Assembly (NCBI GenBank): GCA_015486095.1 | Contig: WFSK01000153.1 | Coordinates: 1-13,698 of the forward strand | DNA from: Thermotogae bacterium | Lineage (GTDB): Bacteria; Thermotogota; Thermotogae; B3-G13 | DNA length: 13,698 nucleotides | Direction: 5' to 3' | Program-made: the position numbers and the translations under genes | Notes under the pieces: model-generated | Told to the model about the DNA's origin: nothing | Databases searched by the model: none | What the model saw: only the letters and a program-made list of their open reading frames with translations | In this document: positions 7,313 to 13,698 of the stretch, in pieces | How the letters are laid out: each line of letters opens with the position of its first letter | How positions within the stretch are numbered: the first letter of the stretch is position 1

Positions 7313-8524
7313 TCACCTCCCCTTCAACCTTTGATATCTTGGTAGCCCATTCATTATGGGAATCTTCACTTCTCCTTCTACGAGAGGTTTTACGTATCTT
7401 GCATATTCATCTGAAATTGAACCTACTTCTTCACCTATGAATTCTTGTGGCATCCTCCTCTCAACGTTTGCTACATTCGCTAATGGTGTAGTACCTGTTT
7501 TACCCCTCTCTTCTTCCAATGTAACCATAACCCCTGAGATTCCTTCTGTTGCCATTTTCACTGCTGCTCTGCCTACAAGGATAGCATCGTCTCTATCCCT
7601 CAGAGAAGCGAAATGCATAGCACTCTGCTGGCATATATCCAGCTTTATCGTTCTAGTATGTATCTTCAGCTCCTTTTCTATCATCGCTTTCAAATAGTCT
7701 CCAACGCTTCCCAACTCAGGATGGCCAAAGGCATCCTTTGTAACCTCGCTCTCATTTACACCAATATACCTTCCTTTTTCATCCTTCAAACCCTCGCCAG
7801 TAACGATGAAAACTCCTCCTATTTCCTTATATACCTTCTCTACATCCTGTAAAAATCGTTCCTCAGAGAATGGTATCTCAGGGATATATATCAGATGAGG
7901 TGCATCTCTTTTAGAGTCCTTGGCTAATATGGAAGAAGCAGAAAGCCATCCTGTATTTCTTCCCACAGTTGTGAGTATGGATACGGGTTCCGATGTGTAC
8001 ATACTCTCCGTATGTAATCCTGCCTCTTTTACGGAAGTTGCGATATACTTTGCTGAACTACCAAAGCCGGGACAATGATGGGTCTCTGGTAGATCGTTAT
8101 CTATTGTCTTCGGTATACCAACAACCTTTATCTCATACCCCACATTTCTCGCTGCTTCGTATATCTTTTCAGCGGTGTCCATAGAATCGTTTCCACCTAT
8201 ATAGAAGAAATAACCTATATCATATCTCTCGAATACCCCAAATATCCTTTTTATGTCCTCATCATCCGACTTCGTGCTCTTCAACATATATCTGCAGCCA
8301 CCAAGAGCAGCACCTGGGGTATATGTCAATCCATTCAATACTTCATCGGGTTGTTTATATAGATCGAGTATTTCATCTTTCAACACGCCCTCTATTCCAT
8401 GAATCATCCCGAATACTTTACCTATCTCTTTGTGTCCCTTTGCTTCTATTATAACACCATATAAGCTACTGTTTATCACTGCTGTTGGTCCACCAGACTG
8501 CCCAACTATAGCATTCTTCCTCAT
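7313..8524 (-). CDS. pfp: 6-phosphofructokinase family, pyrophosphate-type signature
   Basis: This 403-aa member of the PFK-A fold family normally converts fructose 6-phosphate to fructose 1,6-bisphosphate. Seen motifs: G-Q-S-G-G-P-T-A-V-I-N near residue 8, G-G-N-D-S (110-114), P-K-T-I-D-N-D (138-144, with D142 the expected catalytic base) and G-R-N at 188-190. The Asp at 113 and Lys at 139 are the two positions that distinguish PPi-dependent enzymes from ATP-dependent ones, which have Gly at both, so PPi is the likely phosphate donor. N112 replaces the usual Asp of G-G-D. ATG follows GGAGGGTG, 18 bp after the HAD gene, making this the last gene of the inositol operon. It could supply PPi glycolysis or act on another polyol or sugar phosphate. 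Family is firm; substrate in this context is open. Confidence 0.9.
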   Translation of the reverse strand: MRKNAIVGQSGGPTAVINSSLYGVIIEAKGHKEIGKVFGMIHGIEGVLKDEILDLYKQPDEVLNGLTYTPGAALGGCRYMLKSTKSDDEDIKRIFGVFERYDIGYFFYIGGNDSMDTAEKIYEAARNVGYEIKVVGIPKTIDNDLPETHHCPGFGSSAKYIATSVKEAGLHTESMYTSEPVSILTTVGRNTGWLSASSILAKDSKRDAPHLIYIPEIPFSEERFLQDVEKVYKEIGGVFIVTGEGLKDEKGRYIGVNESEVTKDAFGHPELGSVGDYLKAMIEKELKIHTRTIKLDICQQSAMHFASLRDRDDAILVGRAAVKMATEGISGVMVTLEEERGKTGTTPLANVANVERRMPQEFIGEEVGSISDEYARYVKPLVEGEVKIPIMNGLPRYQRLKGR

Positions 8525-8542
8525 ATCACCCTCCGCTTGGCT

Positions 8543-9166
8543 TCAATATAATTTCAAGAGATCGGAAAGACGGTATATGAAAGGAATATCGAGATTATGT
8601 TCGAACATCTTTTCGTCAAACGTTCCTAACTTGCATATAAACTTTACCCCATAATCACGAGCCCTTTTGGCATCCATAGGAGAATCGCCTATGAAGATCA
8701 TCTCTTCTCTATCTACCTCAAAAGTCCTCATTATATAATCGAAATGAGGTTTCCCTTTTCCAAAACCCTTTTTGAATCCAAGTGCAAGATCGACTTCTAC
8801 TTCATTTTCACTGAGATATCTGTCAACATTCTCTTTGAAATTACTCGATGATATCACCACGATGTACCCCCGCTTACGTAGTTCTACTAAGGTCATCTTC
8901 GTATCTGGAAATAATGGATATTCAAGGAGTTCATCTCGTTTCCTCTTTTCAAATCTATCCACGACTTCGAGGTTTCTCTCTCCGTTTGGTACGATTCTTT
9001 CTATCTGCTCCGAAAAAGGTAGACCGGAAGTTTCGAGATAACATCTCTTAGCTTCTTCCTTTGGAATGTCATATGCGGCAGTGATTTCTTCTGCAGCTAT
9101 TTCAGCGAGTCTTTCCATAGAATCGACCGTAGTACCATCGAAATCGAAGATCATTACCTTTATCAT
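8543..9166 (-). CDS. HAD-superfamily phosphatase
   Basis: This 207-aa haloacid-dehalogenase-like hydrolase has all four catalytic motifs: D-F-D-G-T with nucleophile D8 and general acid D10, the motif II serine in I-S-S-S at about 105-108, a lysine in G-K-G-K-P near 136-140, and G-D-S-P-M-D at 160-165. A helical cap lies between motifs I and II, as in the phosphoglycolate phosphatase and beta-phosphoglucomutase subfamily. These enzymes remove phosphate from small sugar phosphates; no residue here gives the substrate. Its ATG overlaps the iolO stop as ATGA, implying coupled translation. In an inositol operon, dephosphorylation of an inositol phosphate or another pathway sugar phosphate is a reasonable guess only. 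Confidence 0.9.
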   Translation of the reverse strand: MIKVMIFDFDGTTVDSMERLAEIAAEEITAAYDIPKEEAKRCYLETSGLPFSEQIERIVPNGERNLEVVDRFEKRKRDELLEYPLFPDTKMTLVELRKRGYIVVISSSNFKENVDRYLSENEVEVDLALGFKKGFGKGKPHFDYIMRTFEVDREEMIFIGDSPMDAKRARDYGVKFICKLGTFDEKMFEHNLDIPFIYRLSDLLKLY

Positions 9167-9972
9167 GTGAACACCCCCTTGATCACCTTTATGGCCTGCT
9201 GTGCTGCTGTTTCTGGATCTGGCTTCGGTAGGATCTCAGCAGATATATAACCGTCATAACCCACTTCCTTTAGCACTTCATATATCGTTTTAAAATCTAT
9301 GTGTCCAAAGCCTGGGGCCCAGCGGTTACTATCTGCCACATGGACGTGCCCTATATTCCCATTGGCATTCCTTATACTATCCGTTATACTCGGTTCTTCT
9401 ATATTCATATGAAACGTATCCACAAGGATGAAAACGTTATCCCTGTTCATAATTTTTATAATATCCAGACATTCTTCTACCGTGTTTATCAGATCAATTT
9501 CATATCTGTTTATAGGTTCTATCAGGATCTTCACGTTGTATCTCTTCGCATAATCTGCACATTCTTCTATACCCTCGATCATCCATTTTATAGCATCTTC
9601 TTTCTTCACATCCCTTTGAACCTTACCCCTTATCAAGCCCAGTATTACCTTCGCATTGAAGTTAGATGCGAATTCTATCTGGAGCTTCAGCCTTGCCAGA
9701 GCCTTTTGCCTTATATCCTTATCGGGAGAAGAAAGGGACAGACCTTCTTGTCCGAAGGCCTGTCCCGTTCCTATAGCCGGCACTTCTATACCCTTTTCTT
9801 TTACCATATTCACGATTTCAGAAACCTTTACGGTTCTCGGATCTCTTATGGCTATCTCAACTCCATCGTATCCAAGCCTTGCAACGCGTTCTACACTGGC
9901 CTTGAGAGAATCCTTAAAGGCTAATGCCTCGAATTCTGCATCCGGTGTTGAAACCACGAGTGCCGCTTTCAA
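9163..9972 (-). CDS. iolO: 5-keto-L-gluconate epimerase (IolO), AP-endonuclease-2-like TIM barrel
   Basis: This protein is predicted to convert 5-keto-L-gluconate to D-tagaturonate, the last dedicated step of the Thermotoga inositol route. The 269-aa product closely resembles TM0416 throughout (A-L-V-V-S-T near the N-terminus, then A-L-A-F-K, A-I-G-T-G-Q-A, L-I-R-G, V-D-T-F-H-M-N-I-E-E, H-V-A-D-S-N-R-W-A-P-G-x-G-H). The expected divalent-metal ligands are E152 (I-E-P-I-N-R-Y), D185, H211 and E246 (S-A-E-I-L). The frame is open for 20 more codons, but those overlap the iolN end; a TTG at 9972 placed 5 bases behind GAGGTGA gives the family's normal N-terminus and length, and is chosen. The family fit is strong; the reaction is transferred from T. 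maritima. Confidence 0.87.
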   Translation of the reverse strand: MKAALVVSTPDAEFEALAFKDSLKASVERVARLGYDGVEIAIRDPRTVKVSEIVNMVKEKGIEVPAIGTGQAFGQEGLSLSSPDKDIRQKALARLKLQIEFASNFNAKVILGLIRGKVQRDVKKEDAIKWMIEGIEECADYAKRYNVKILIEPINRYEIDLINTVEECLDIIKIMNRDNVFILVDTFHMNIEEPSITDSIRNANGNIGHVHVADSNRWAPGFGHIDFKTIYEVLKEVGYDGYISAEILPKPDPETAAQQAIKVIKGVFT

Positions 9973-9977
9973 CTCAC

Positions 9978-9984
9978 TCACCTC
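9978..9984 (-). promoter_or_regulatory. Shine-Dalgarno GAGGTGA deciding the iolO start
   Basis: GAGGTGA lies in the 13-bp gap between the iolN stop and the TTG at 9972. An in-frame GTG at 9981 falls inside this site and so is unlikely to be the start. The spacing supports TTG initiation without gene overlap. Confidence 0.7.
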
Positions 9985-9985
9985 T

Positions 9986-11083
9986 TTAAAATCCAATACG
10001 TGGCAAACCGTAAACGGGTTTCCATCCTTCACTTTCGGGTTCTTTCAGATATGGTTCCATATCCTTAGAAGAGCGCAGAGTTACTTCTTCAACAGGTGGA
10101 ACCTTTCCAGGTGGGAATGCCTCCAAGATCTGATCGTTCACCAGAGTCAGATATCGAAGAATAGCCGCCAGTGGTCTCTTCGCTTTTCTCGGATCACCGA
10201 GTGTAGCCCTTCCAACCACGCCTTCTGGTTGAGCTGCTATCTCTATCGGAGCATGTCCTTCACCCTCAGACCAGCGGTGAGGTCTATGGAAGGGTTCTAC
10301 AGATGTATCGAAGTGCCCATTGGGAAGGTATCCCCTGGTCTGTGTGTCCTGTGCGAGGCTCATATCCACCATCTCAGGGAACAGCAAAAGTGCTATGGAT
10401 GTTTCTGCCTCCGCCGCATGGATGAATTCTGTTTCCATGGCATTCGGTTTGCCGTTGGGACCGAAGAATTCTCTCACAGCCCTGTGCCAATCGAGGACCT
10501 GATATATACCTGGTAATTGATATCGATACATGAATTCGTGCAAAGCGGATTCCAGTACCCAGAGCTGGCCATGATTGTTCAATATTATCTGCTTTCTGAA
10601 CCCATCATTCCATAATCCAAGCATCACGTTCACCAGGAGCTCTCGTGTTACATCTTGAGGTATATTAACCGTTCCAGCCATCCCTATATGATGAAACGGA
10701 TGTGAACCGTAAACCAGAGGTGGCCATGCAATGTTGATCGGTCTACCTTGCTTTGCGGTATACCTTCGGACTGCCTCCGCGATCATACATACTGTTACCG
10801 TATCCATACCTGAGTTCATGTGTCTGCCATGCTTTTCGGTACTCCCAACCGGTATAATAACGATGTCGTTCTTTCTCCTATTCTCTATTACCCTCTGTCG
10901 CACAGTAGTCTGGATGTAACTACCTGGCTTTGCCAATTCAAATGGAGAGGGAACTTCATATTCTTTTAAGATCTCATCGATCTTCTCTTCCGAAGCATCC
11001 CAGATCTCTTTTTTCAACCTTCCTACCGTCGTGTCCTCAAATACGATAGCAGGATTTTCCGTTGTCAACCACATTCTTCCCAT
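9986..11083 (-). CDS. iolN: 3-dehydro-scyllo-inosose hydrolase (IolN), creatininase family
   Basis: This 365-aa metal-dependent hydrolase is predicted to open the ring of 3-dehydro-scyllo-inosose to give 5-keto-L-gluconate, as proposed for T. maritima TM0413. Creatininase-type metal ligands are visible: E83 and H85 in G-S-T-E-K-H-G-R-H, D94 in S-G-M-D, H171 in L-N-N-H-G-Q, and E225 in H-A-A-E-A-E-T-S. About 65 N-terminal residues (W-L-T-T-E-N-P-A-I-V-F onward) and a long C-terminal tail extend beyond the core of about 240-260 aa, so it is longer than true creatininases. ATG follows AGGAGG, 15 bp after the preceding dehydrogenase. Its position between two dehydrogenases and iolO supports the name, and creatinine hydrolysis is unlikely here. 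The reaction is inherited from the Thermotoga work. Confidence 0.85.
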   Translation of the reverse strand: MGRMWLTTENPAIVFEDTTVGRLKKEIWDASEEKIDEILKEYEVPSPFELAKPGSYIQTTVRQRVIENRRKNDIVIIPVGSTEKHGRHMNSGMDTVTVCMIAEAVRRYTAKQGRPINIAWPPLVYGSHPFHHIGMAGTVNIPQDVTRELLVNVMLGLWNDGFRKQIILNNHGQLWVLESALHEFMYRYQLPGIYQVLDWHRAVREFFGPNGKPNAMETEFIHAAEAETSIALLLFPEMVDMSLAQDTQTRGYLPNGHFDTSVEPFHRPHRWSEGEGHAPIEIAAQPEGVVGRATLGDPRKAKRPLAAILRYLTLVNDQILEAFPPGKVPPVEEVTLRSSKDMEPYLKEPESEGWKPVYGLPRIGF

Positions 11084-11098
11084 ATTCTCAAACCTCCT

Positions 11099-12118
11099 TT
11101 ATGGCCTTAATATAACTTCAACTGCTTCTCCCTTTCTCATGGCATTTAAACCAACCTCAAAATCGGATAGGGGTATATCATGGGTTATCAATTCTCTTAA
11201 AGGGAGTATACCAGCGCTCAACATCTTAATGGTGGCTGGAAAGGTAAACTTGGCTATGTAGGTACCCATAATGGTAATTTCATTTCTCGTGATATCGTAC
11301 TGATATAGATGCTGTTCGACTGCCTTGTTCATACCAAATGCCAATATCCTTCCTCCACGCCTTACGAGAGTGATTGCATCCCGCAAAAGAGTACCCACGG
11401 CATCTACCACGATATCTGCCCCTATTTCCGTTTCCTTCATAACCCTTTCTTGGAGAGACTCTTCTTGAGGATTAACTATTACATCTGCCCCCATCTTCTC
11501 AGCAAAATTCCTTCTGAATTCAGAGATCTCAGAGACCATAACCTTCAGTCCAGATGCCTTGAATATTGCTGTATAGTACAGTCCTATGGGTCCCGCACCT
11601 AATACAACTGCACTTTCGCCCGCCATAGGCTTTATCTTTTGCACACCGTTTACTACACAGGATAAAGGTTCAGCAAATACAGCGATCTCTGGAGGAAGAG
11701 TAGGAGGTATCTTATGAAGTGCCTTTTGAGGAGCAACGTTATACCTCGCGAATCCTCCATCTATGAATATTCCAAGGGTCGTCATGTTTTCGCACATGTT
11801 CGGTAATCCGATCTTACAATACCTGCAGGTTCCGCAGGTGATGTTTGGATCTACGACGATTCTATCTCCCACTTTAACACTCGTTACCGCCTCTCCTACT
11901 TCTACAACCTTACCGGTGTATTCATGTCCGAGTATCACATTCTCGTTTGCGGGATGTCCTGGTGGTACCTTGAGGATCTGAACATCGGTACCACAGATAC
12001 TCGCAGCTTCTACTTCTATGAGGACATCATCGGGTTTTGTGATTTTGGGTATAGGCTTCTGTTCTATTGAAAATCTGCCATTACCCTTGAATACGACGGA
12101 CAGCATGGTATCGCTCAT
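11099..12118 (-). CDS. Zinc-dependent medium-chain dehydrogenase, polyol/threonine dehydrogenase type
   Basis: This NAD(P)-dependent alcohol or polyol dehydrogenase has 339 aa from the ATG at 12118. Catalytic zinc ligands are C42 (I-C-G-T-D), H65-E66 (G-H-E-Y) and E150 (A-E-P-L-S); the structural zinc cysteines are C95, C98, C101 and C109. The Rossmann loop is G-A-G-P-I-G at 174-179, and an acidic residue (E197, in V-S-E) at the end of the next strand suggests NAD. A GTG at 12133 overlapping the iolM stop is an alternative start, but it has no ribosome site, whereas the ATG has GAGG 9 bases upstream. Sitting between iolM and iolN, it could make scyllo-inosose from myo-inositol in place of IolG, or oxidise another polyol. 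Family certain, substrate inferred. Confidence 0.9.
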   Translation of the reverse strand: MSDTMLSVVFKGNGRFSIEQKPIPKITKPDDVLIEVEAASICGTDVQILKVPPGHPANENVILGHEYTGKVVEVGEAVTSVKVGDRIVVDPNITCGTCRYCKIGLPNMCENMTTLGIFIDGGFARYNVAPQKALHKIPPTLPPEIAVFAEPLSCVVNGVQKIKPMAGESAVVLGAGPIGLYYTAIFKASGLKVMVSEISEFRRNFAEKMGADVIVNPQEESLQERVMKETEIGADIVVDAVGTLLRDAITLVRRGGRILAFGMNKAVEQHLYQYDITRNEITIMGTYIAKFTFPATIKMLSAGILPLRELITHDIPLSDFEVGLNAMRKGEAVEVILRP

Positions 12119-12129
12119 TTCATCACGCC

Positions 12130-13326
12130 TCACATAACTGCAGTGATCTTCACATTCGTCTTATCCGTCTGTAACAATTTTATATTTTCAGGGATCTCTT
12201 CCAGGGAGACCTTCTTCGTTATTATGGAAGTCATATCCATTCCACTTGCCATCAGGCTGATCACGTTCGGGAACGTCCCGTGACCTGAGTGGCCTTGAGA
12301 ACCAACCAATGATGCCCTTCTAACCTGGAAGACTTCACCGGTCAGGGGGATTTTTCTGGGCGAACGTGCAACGATCACCACCGTGGAATTCAATGCCTTC
12401 CCATTCCAGATAGCCTTCTCTATACCGGGGAAAACTACGTCTGGCAATCCAGTTGCCTCGAGATAGATCTTGGCACCCATACCGTTCGTGTATTCCAGAA
12501 CCTTATCGGCAAAATCCTCCTCCAAAGGATTTATCACGTGATCTGCTCCCAATTTTTTTCCATACTCTGCACGTTCTTTAGCGGGTTCGGAGAGTATAAC
12601 CTTACCTGCTCCCGCATGCTTTAGAATATTCACTGCTGCAAGCCCGATGGGCCCTCCACCTAAAACGACAACGTTCTCTCCAGGTCTTATCCCGCCTCCT
12701 CTTTCTATAACAGCATTATACGCAACAGATGTGGGCTCTACCAAGCTACCCGCAAGAAAGAGCTTGTCATCACTATATCTTCTCTTCAGTTCCACTAAAC
12801 TCCATATATATTTTGCATCTACCTTTACATACTTGGCAAATGCCCCGTTCGTGGTAAAACCCAGTTCCTGAAGATTCTCGCAGTGATTTGGGAAGCCATC
12901 CGCACAGGGCTTACAGTGTCCACACCAGAGCATCTCCTCCGCGGTAACGGGCTCTCCTATCTCGAATCTTTCATTCGTCCTCTTGTTTACCGCTTCTTTA
13001 CCTGCATCTACCACCACACCTGAGAATTCATGACCGATCGTTGTGGGGAACGCAGTTAATCCAGGATAGAACATATATCCTTCTTCATCTGCTTGTGCCA
13101 TGTGAACATCGCTTCCACATATCCCACATGCCTTCACTTCAATTATTACCTCCGTAGGTTTTTCGATCTTCGGTACATCCACCTCTTCTACCTTTACTTC
13201 GGGATACCGCCAAACCTGACTCCCCAGATAGGTCAGCTTTCCATCTACATCTTTCTTTCCCAAAACGAATTCTGGTTTTGGGTCCCATTTTGCATAAAGT
13301 CTCACAGCTTTCATCTTTTCTGCCAT
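12130..13326 (-). CDS. iolM: scyllo-inosose 3-dehydrogenase (IolM), zinc medium-chain dehydrogenase
   Basis: This enzyme is predicted to oxidise scyllo-inosose (2-keto-myo-inositol) to 3-dehydro-scyllo-inosose with NAD. The 398-aa product closely follows T. maritima TM0412, including the long N-terminus (M-A-E-K-M-K-A-V-R-L, W-D-P-K-P-E-F, V-W-R-Y-P-E-V) that ordinary alcohol dehydrogenases lack. Catalytic zinc ligands are C70 (I-C-G-S-D-V-H), H99-E100 and E197; structural zinc cysteines are C135, C138, C141 and C149. The Rossmann loop is G-G-G-P-I-G at 223-228. The C-terminal G-S-Q-G-H-S-G-H-G-T-F-P segment is also shared with TM0412. ATG follows AAGGAG, 1 bp after the preceding gene's stop. 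It is a very good ortholog candidate, though recognised from memory and not from an alignment. Confidence 0.9.
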   Translation of the reverse strand: MAEKMKAVRLYAKWDPKPEFVLGKKDVDGKLTYLGSQVWRYPEVKVEEVDVPKIEKPTEVIIEVKACGICGSDVHMAQADEEGYMFYPGLTAFPTTIGHEFSGVVVDAGKEAVNKRTNERFEIGEPVTAEEMLWCGHCKPCADGFPNHCENLQELGFTTNGAFAKYVKVDAKYIWSLVELKRRYSDDKLFLAGSLVEPTSVAYNAVIERGGGIRPGENVVVLGGGPIGLAAVNILKHAGAGKVILSEPAKERAEYGKKLGADHVINPLEEDFADKVLEYTNGMGAKIYLEATGLPDVVFPGIEKAIWNGKALNSTVVIVARSPRKIPLTGEVFQVRRASLVGSQGHSGHGTFPNVISLMASGMDMTSIITKKVSLEEIPENIKLLQTDKTNVKITAVM

Positions 13327-13327
13327 A

Positions 13328-13698
13328 TTAATCCACTCCTTTCAAAAGAGAATTCTTACACCAATCCCATAATTTTTCGAACTTAAATGCTTCCGATGGA
13401 AAGAACTCGAATCCTACAAAACCCGAATAATTCATATGTTTTAGTGAGTTCAAGATGAATATATAATCCAATTCTCCTTCCCATGGTTCACATCTCGATG
13501 GGGGATTCGCCACATGAACATATCCTATATAATTTATGGAACGTTCTATAGTATTCATAATGTTTCCTTGACTCATTTGCAGGTGATATATGTCGAGCAG
13601 AATCTTCAAATTCTCGGAATTTATAGCGCTCACTACATCTTTTGTCGCGTCCCACGAATCGAGGGTGTACCCTCTGTGATCCTTTACGGAATTCAACA
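13328..13698 (-). CDS. Hydroxypyruvate-isomerase-like TIM-barrel protein (N-terminus beyond window)
   Basis: This is the C-terminal part (about 123 residues) of a sugar-phosphate isomerase/epimerase fold protein. It matches the Hyi/OtnI group through L-L-D-I-Y-H-L-Q-M-S-Q-G-N, a T-I-E-R helix, Y-I-G-Y-V-H-V-A-N, then P-P-S-R-C-E-P-W-E-G-E-L-D-Y, and G-F-V-G-F-E-F-F-P near the end, the usual place for the last metal-binding Glu. The TTG at 13696 is only the first full codon in the window, not a start; roughly 130-150 N-terminal residues must lie to the right. The stop is 1 bp from iolM, so it belongs to the same operon. Relatives isomerise hydroxypyruvate or 2-oxo-tetronates. An inosose isomerase (IolI-like) role is possible but the motifs favour Hyi. 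Base composition looks poorer in G+C than iolM. Confidence 0.82.
   Translation of the reverse strand, partial: LNSVKDHRGYTLDSWDATKDVVSAINSENLKILLDIYHLQMSQGNIMNTIERSINYIGYVHVANPPSRCEPWEGELDYIFILNSLKHMNYSGFVGFEFFPSEAFKFEKLWDWCKNSLLKGVD

Noticed and set aside
9656..10516. 286-codon plus-strand ORF
   Set aside because: It is a shadow antisense to iolO and iolN, which have complete catalytic motifs; its own composition (Ser, Arg and Leu rich) shows no domain.
22..13698. CRISPR array, tRNA, rRNA or insertion sequence
   Set aside because: No regularly spaced direct repeats, tRNA cloverleaf motifs, rRNA signatures or transposase-like proteins were seen on either strand.

Overview
The window is one end of an assembled contig from a bacterium. 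It is probably a thermophilic member of the Thermotogota or a near neighbour: the IolM, IolN and IolO proteins strongly resemble the Thermotoga maritima TM0412, TM0413 and TM0416 set as I remember them, Shine-Dalgarno (SD) sequences are strong, TTG and GTG starts are used, and genes are packed with 1-36 bp gaps or ATGA overlaps. This placement rests on protein resemblance alone. All 12 recognisable genes lie on the minus strand, so transcription runs from right to left. Bases 1-21 are not genomic: they are the end of a Nextera/Tn5 sequencing adapter.

Right block (13698 down to 7313), upstream operon: a partial hydroxypyruvate-isomerase-like TIM-barrel protein, iolM (scyllo-inosose 3-dehydrogenase), a second zinc medium-chain dehydrogenase, iolN (creatininase-fold 3-dehydro-scyllo-inosose hydrolase), iolO (5-keto-L-gluconate epimerase), a HAD phosphatase, and a phosphofructokinase with the pyrophosphate-type signature. 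This is a variant of the Thermotoga inositol pathway (inositol to scyllo-inosose, to 3-dehydro-scyllo-inosose, to 5-keto-L-gluconate, to D-tagaturonate). No Gfo/Idh/MocA-type IolG and no ribokinase-type inositol kinase (TM0415-like) is present. The extra zinc dehydrogenase and the PPi-type PFK-family kinase occupy roughly those places, which is the most interesting functional question here. The operon's promoter lies beyond the right edge.

Middle (7312 to 6878): about 430 bp without a convincing gene. It holds two orphan SD sequences, a 15-codon ORF, two imperfect hairpins (one with two mutually exclusive stems), and a near-consensus sigma70 promoter carrying two 14-bp palindromic operators 24 bp apart.

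Left block (6877 down to 22), second operon driven by that promoter: a GntR/UTRA repressor, a ROK sugar kinase, a UPF0309-type SIS-domain protein, an intracellular GH42-type beta-galactosidase-like glycosidase, a secreted family-1 solute-binding protein, and a MalF-type ABC permease cut by the contig end. It reads as a self-contained system: import an oligosaccharide, hydrolyse it, phosphorylate or isomerise the released sugar, and repress the operon when the ligand is absent. Its position next to the inositol genes suggests, but does not prove, that the imported compound is a glycoside or phosphoglycoside of inositol. Hand base counts on single lines suggest that the iolM-iolN stretch is richer in G+C than its flanks.
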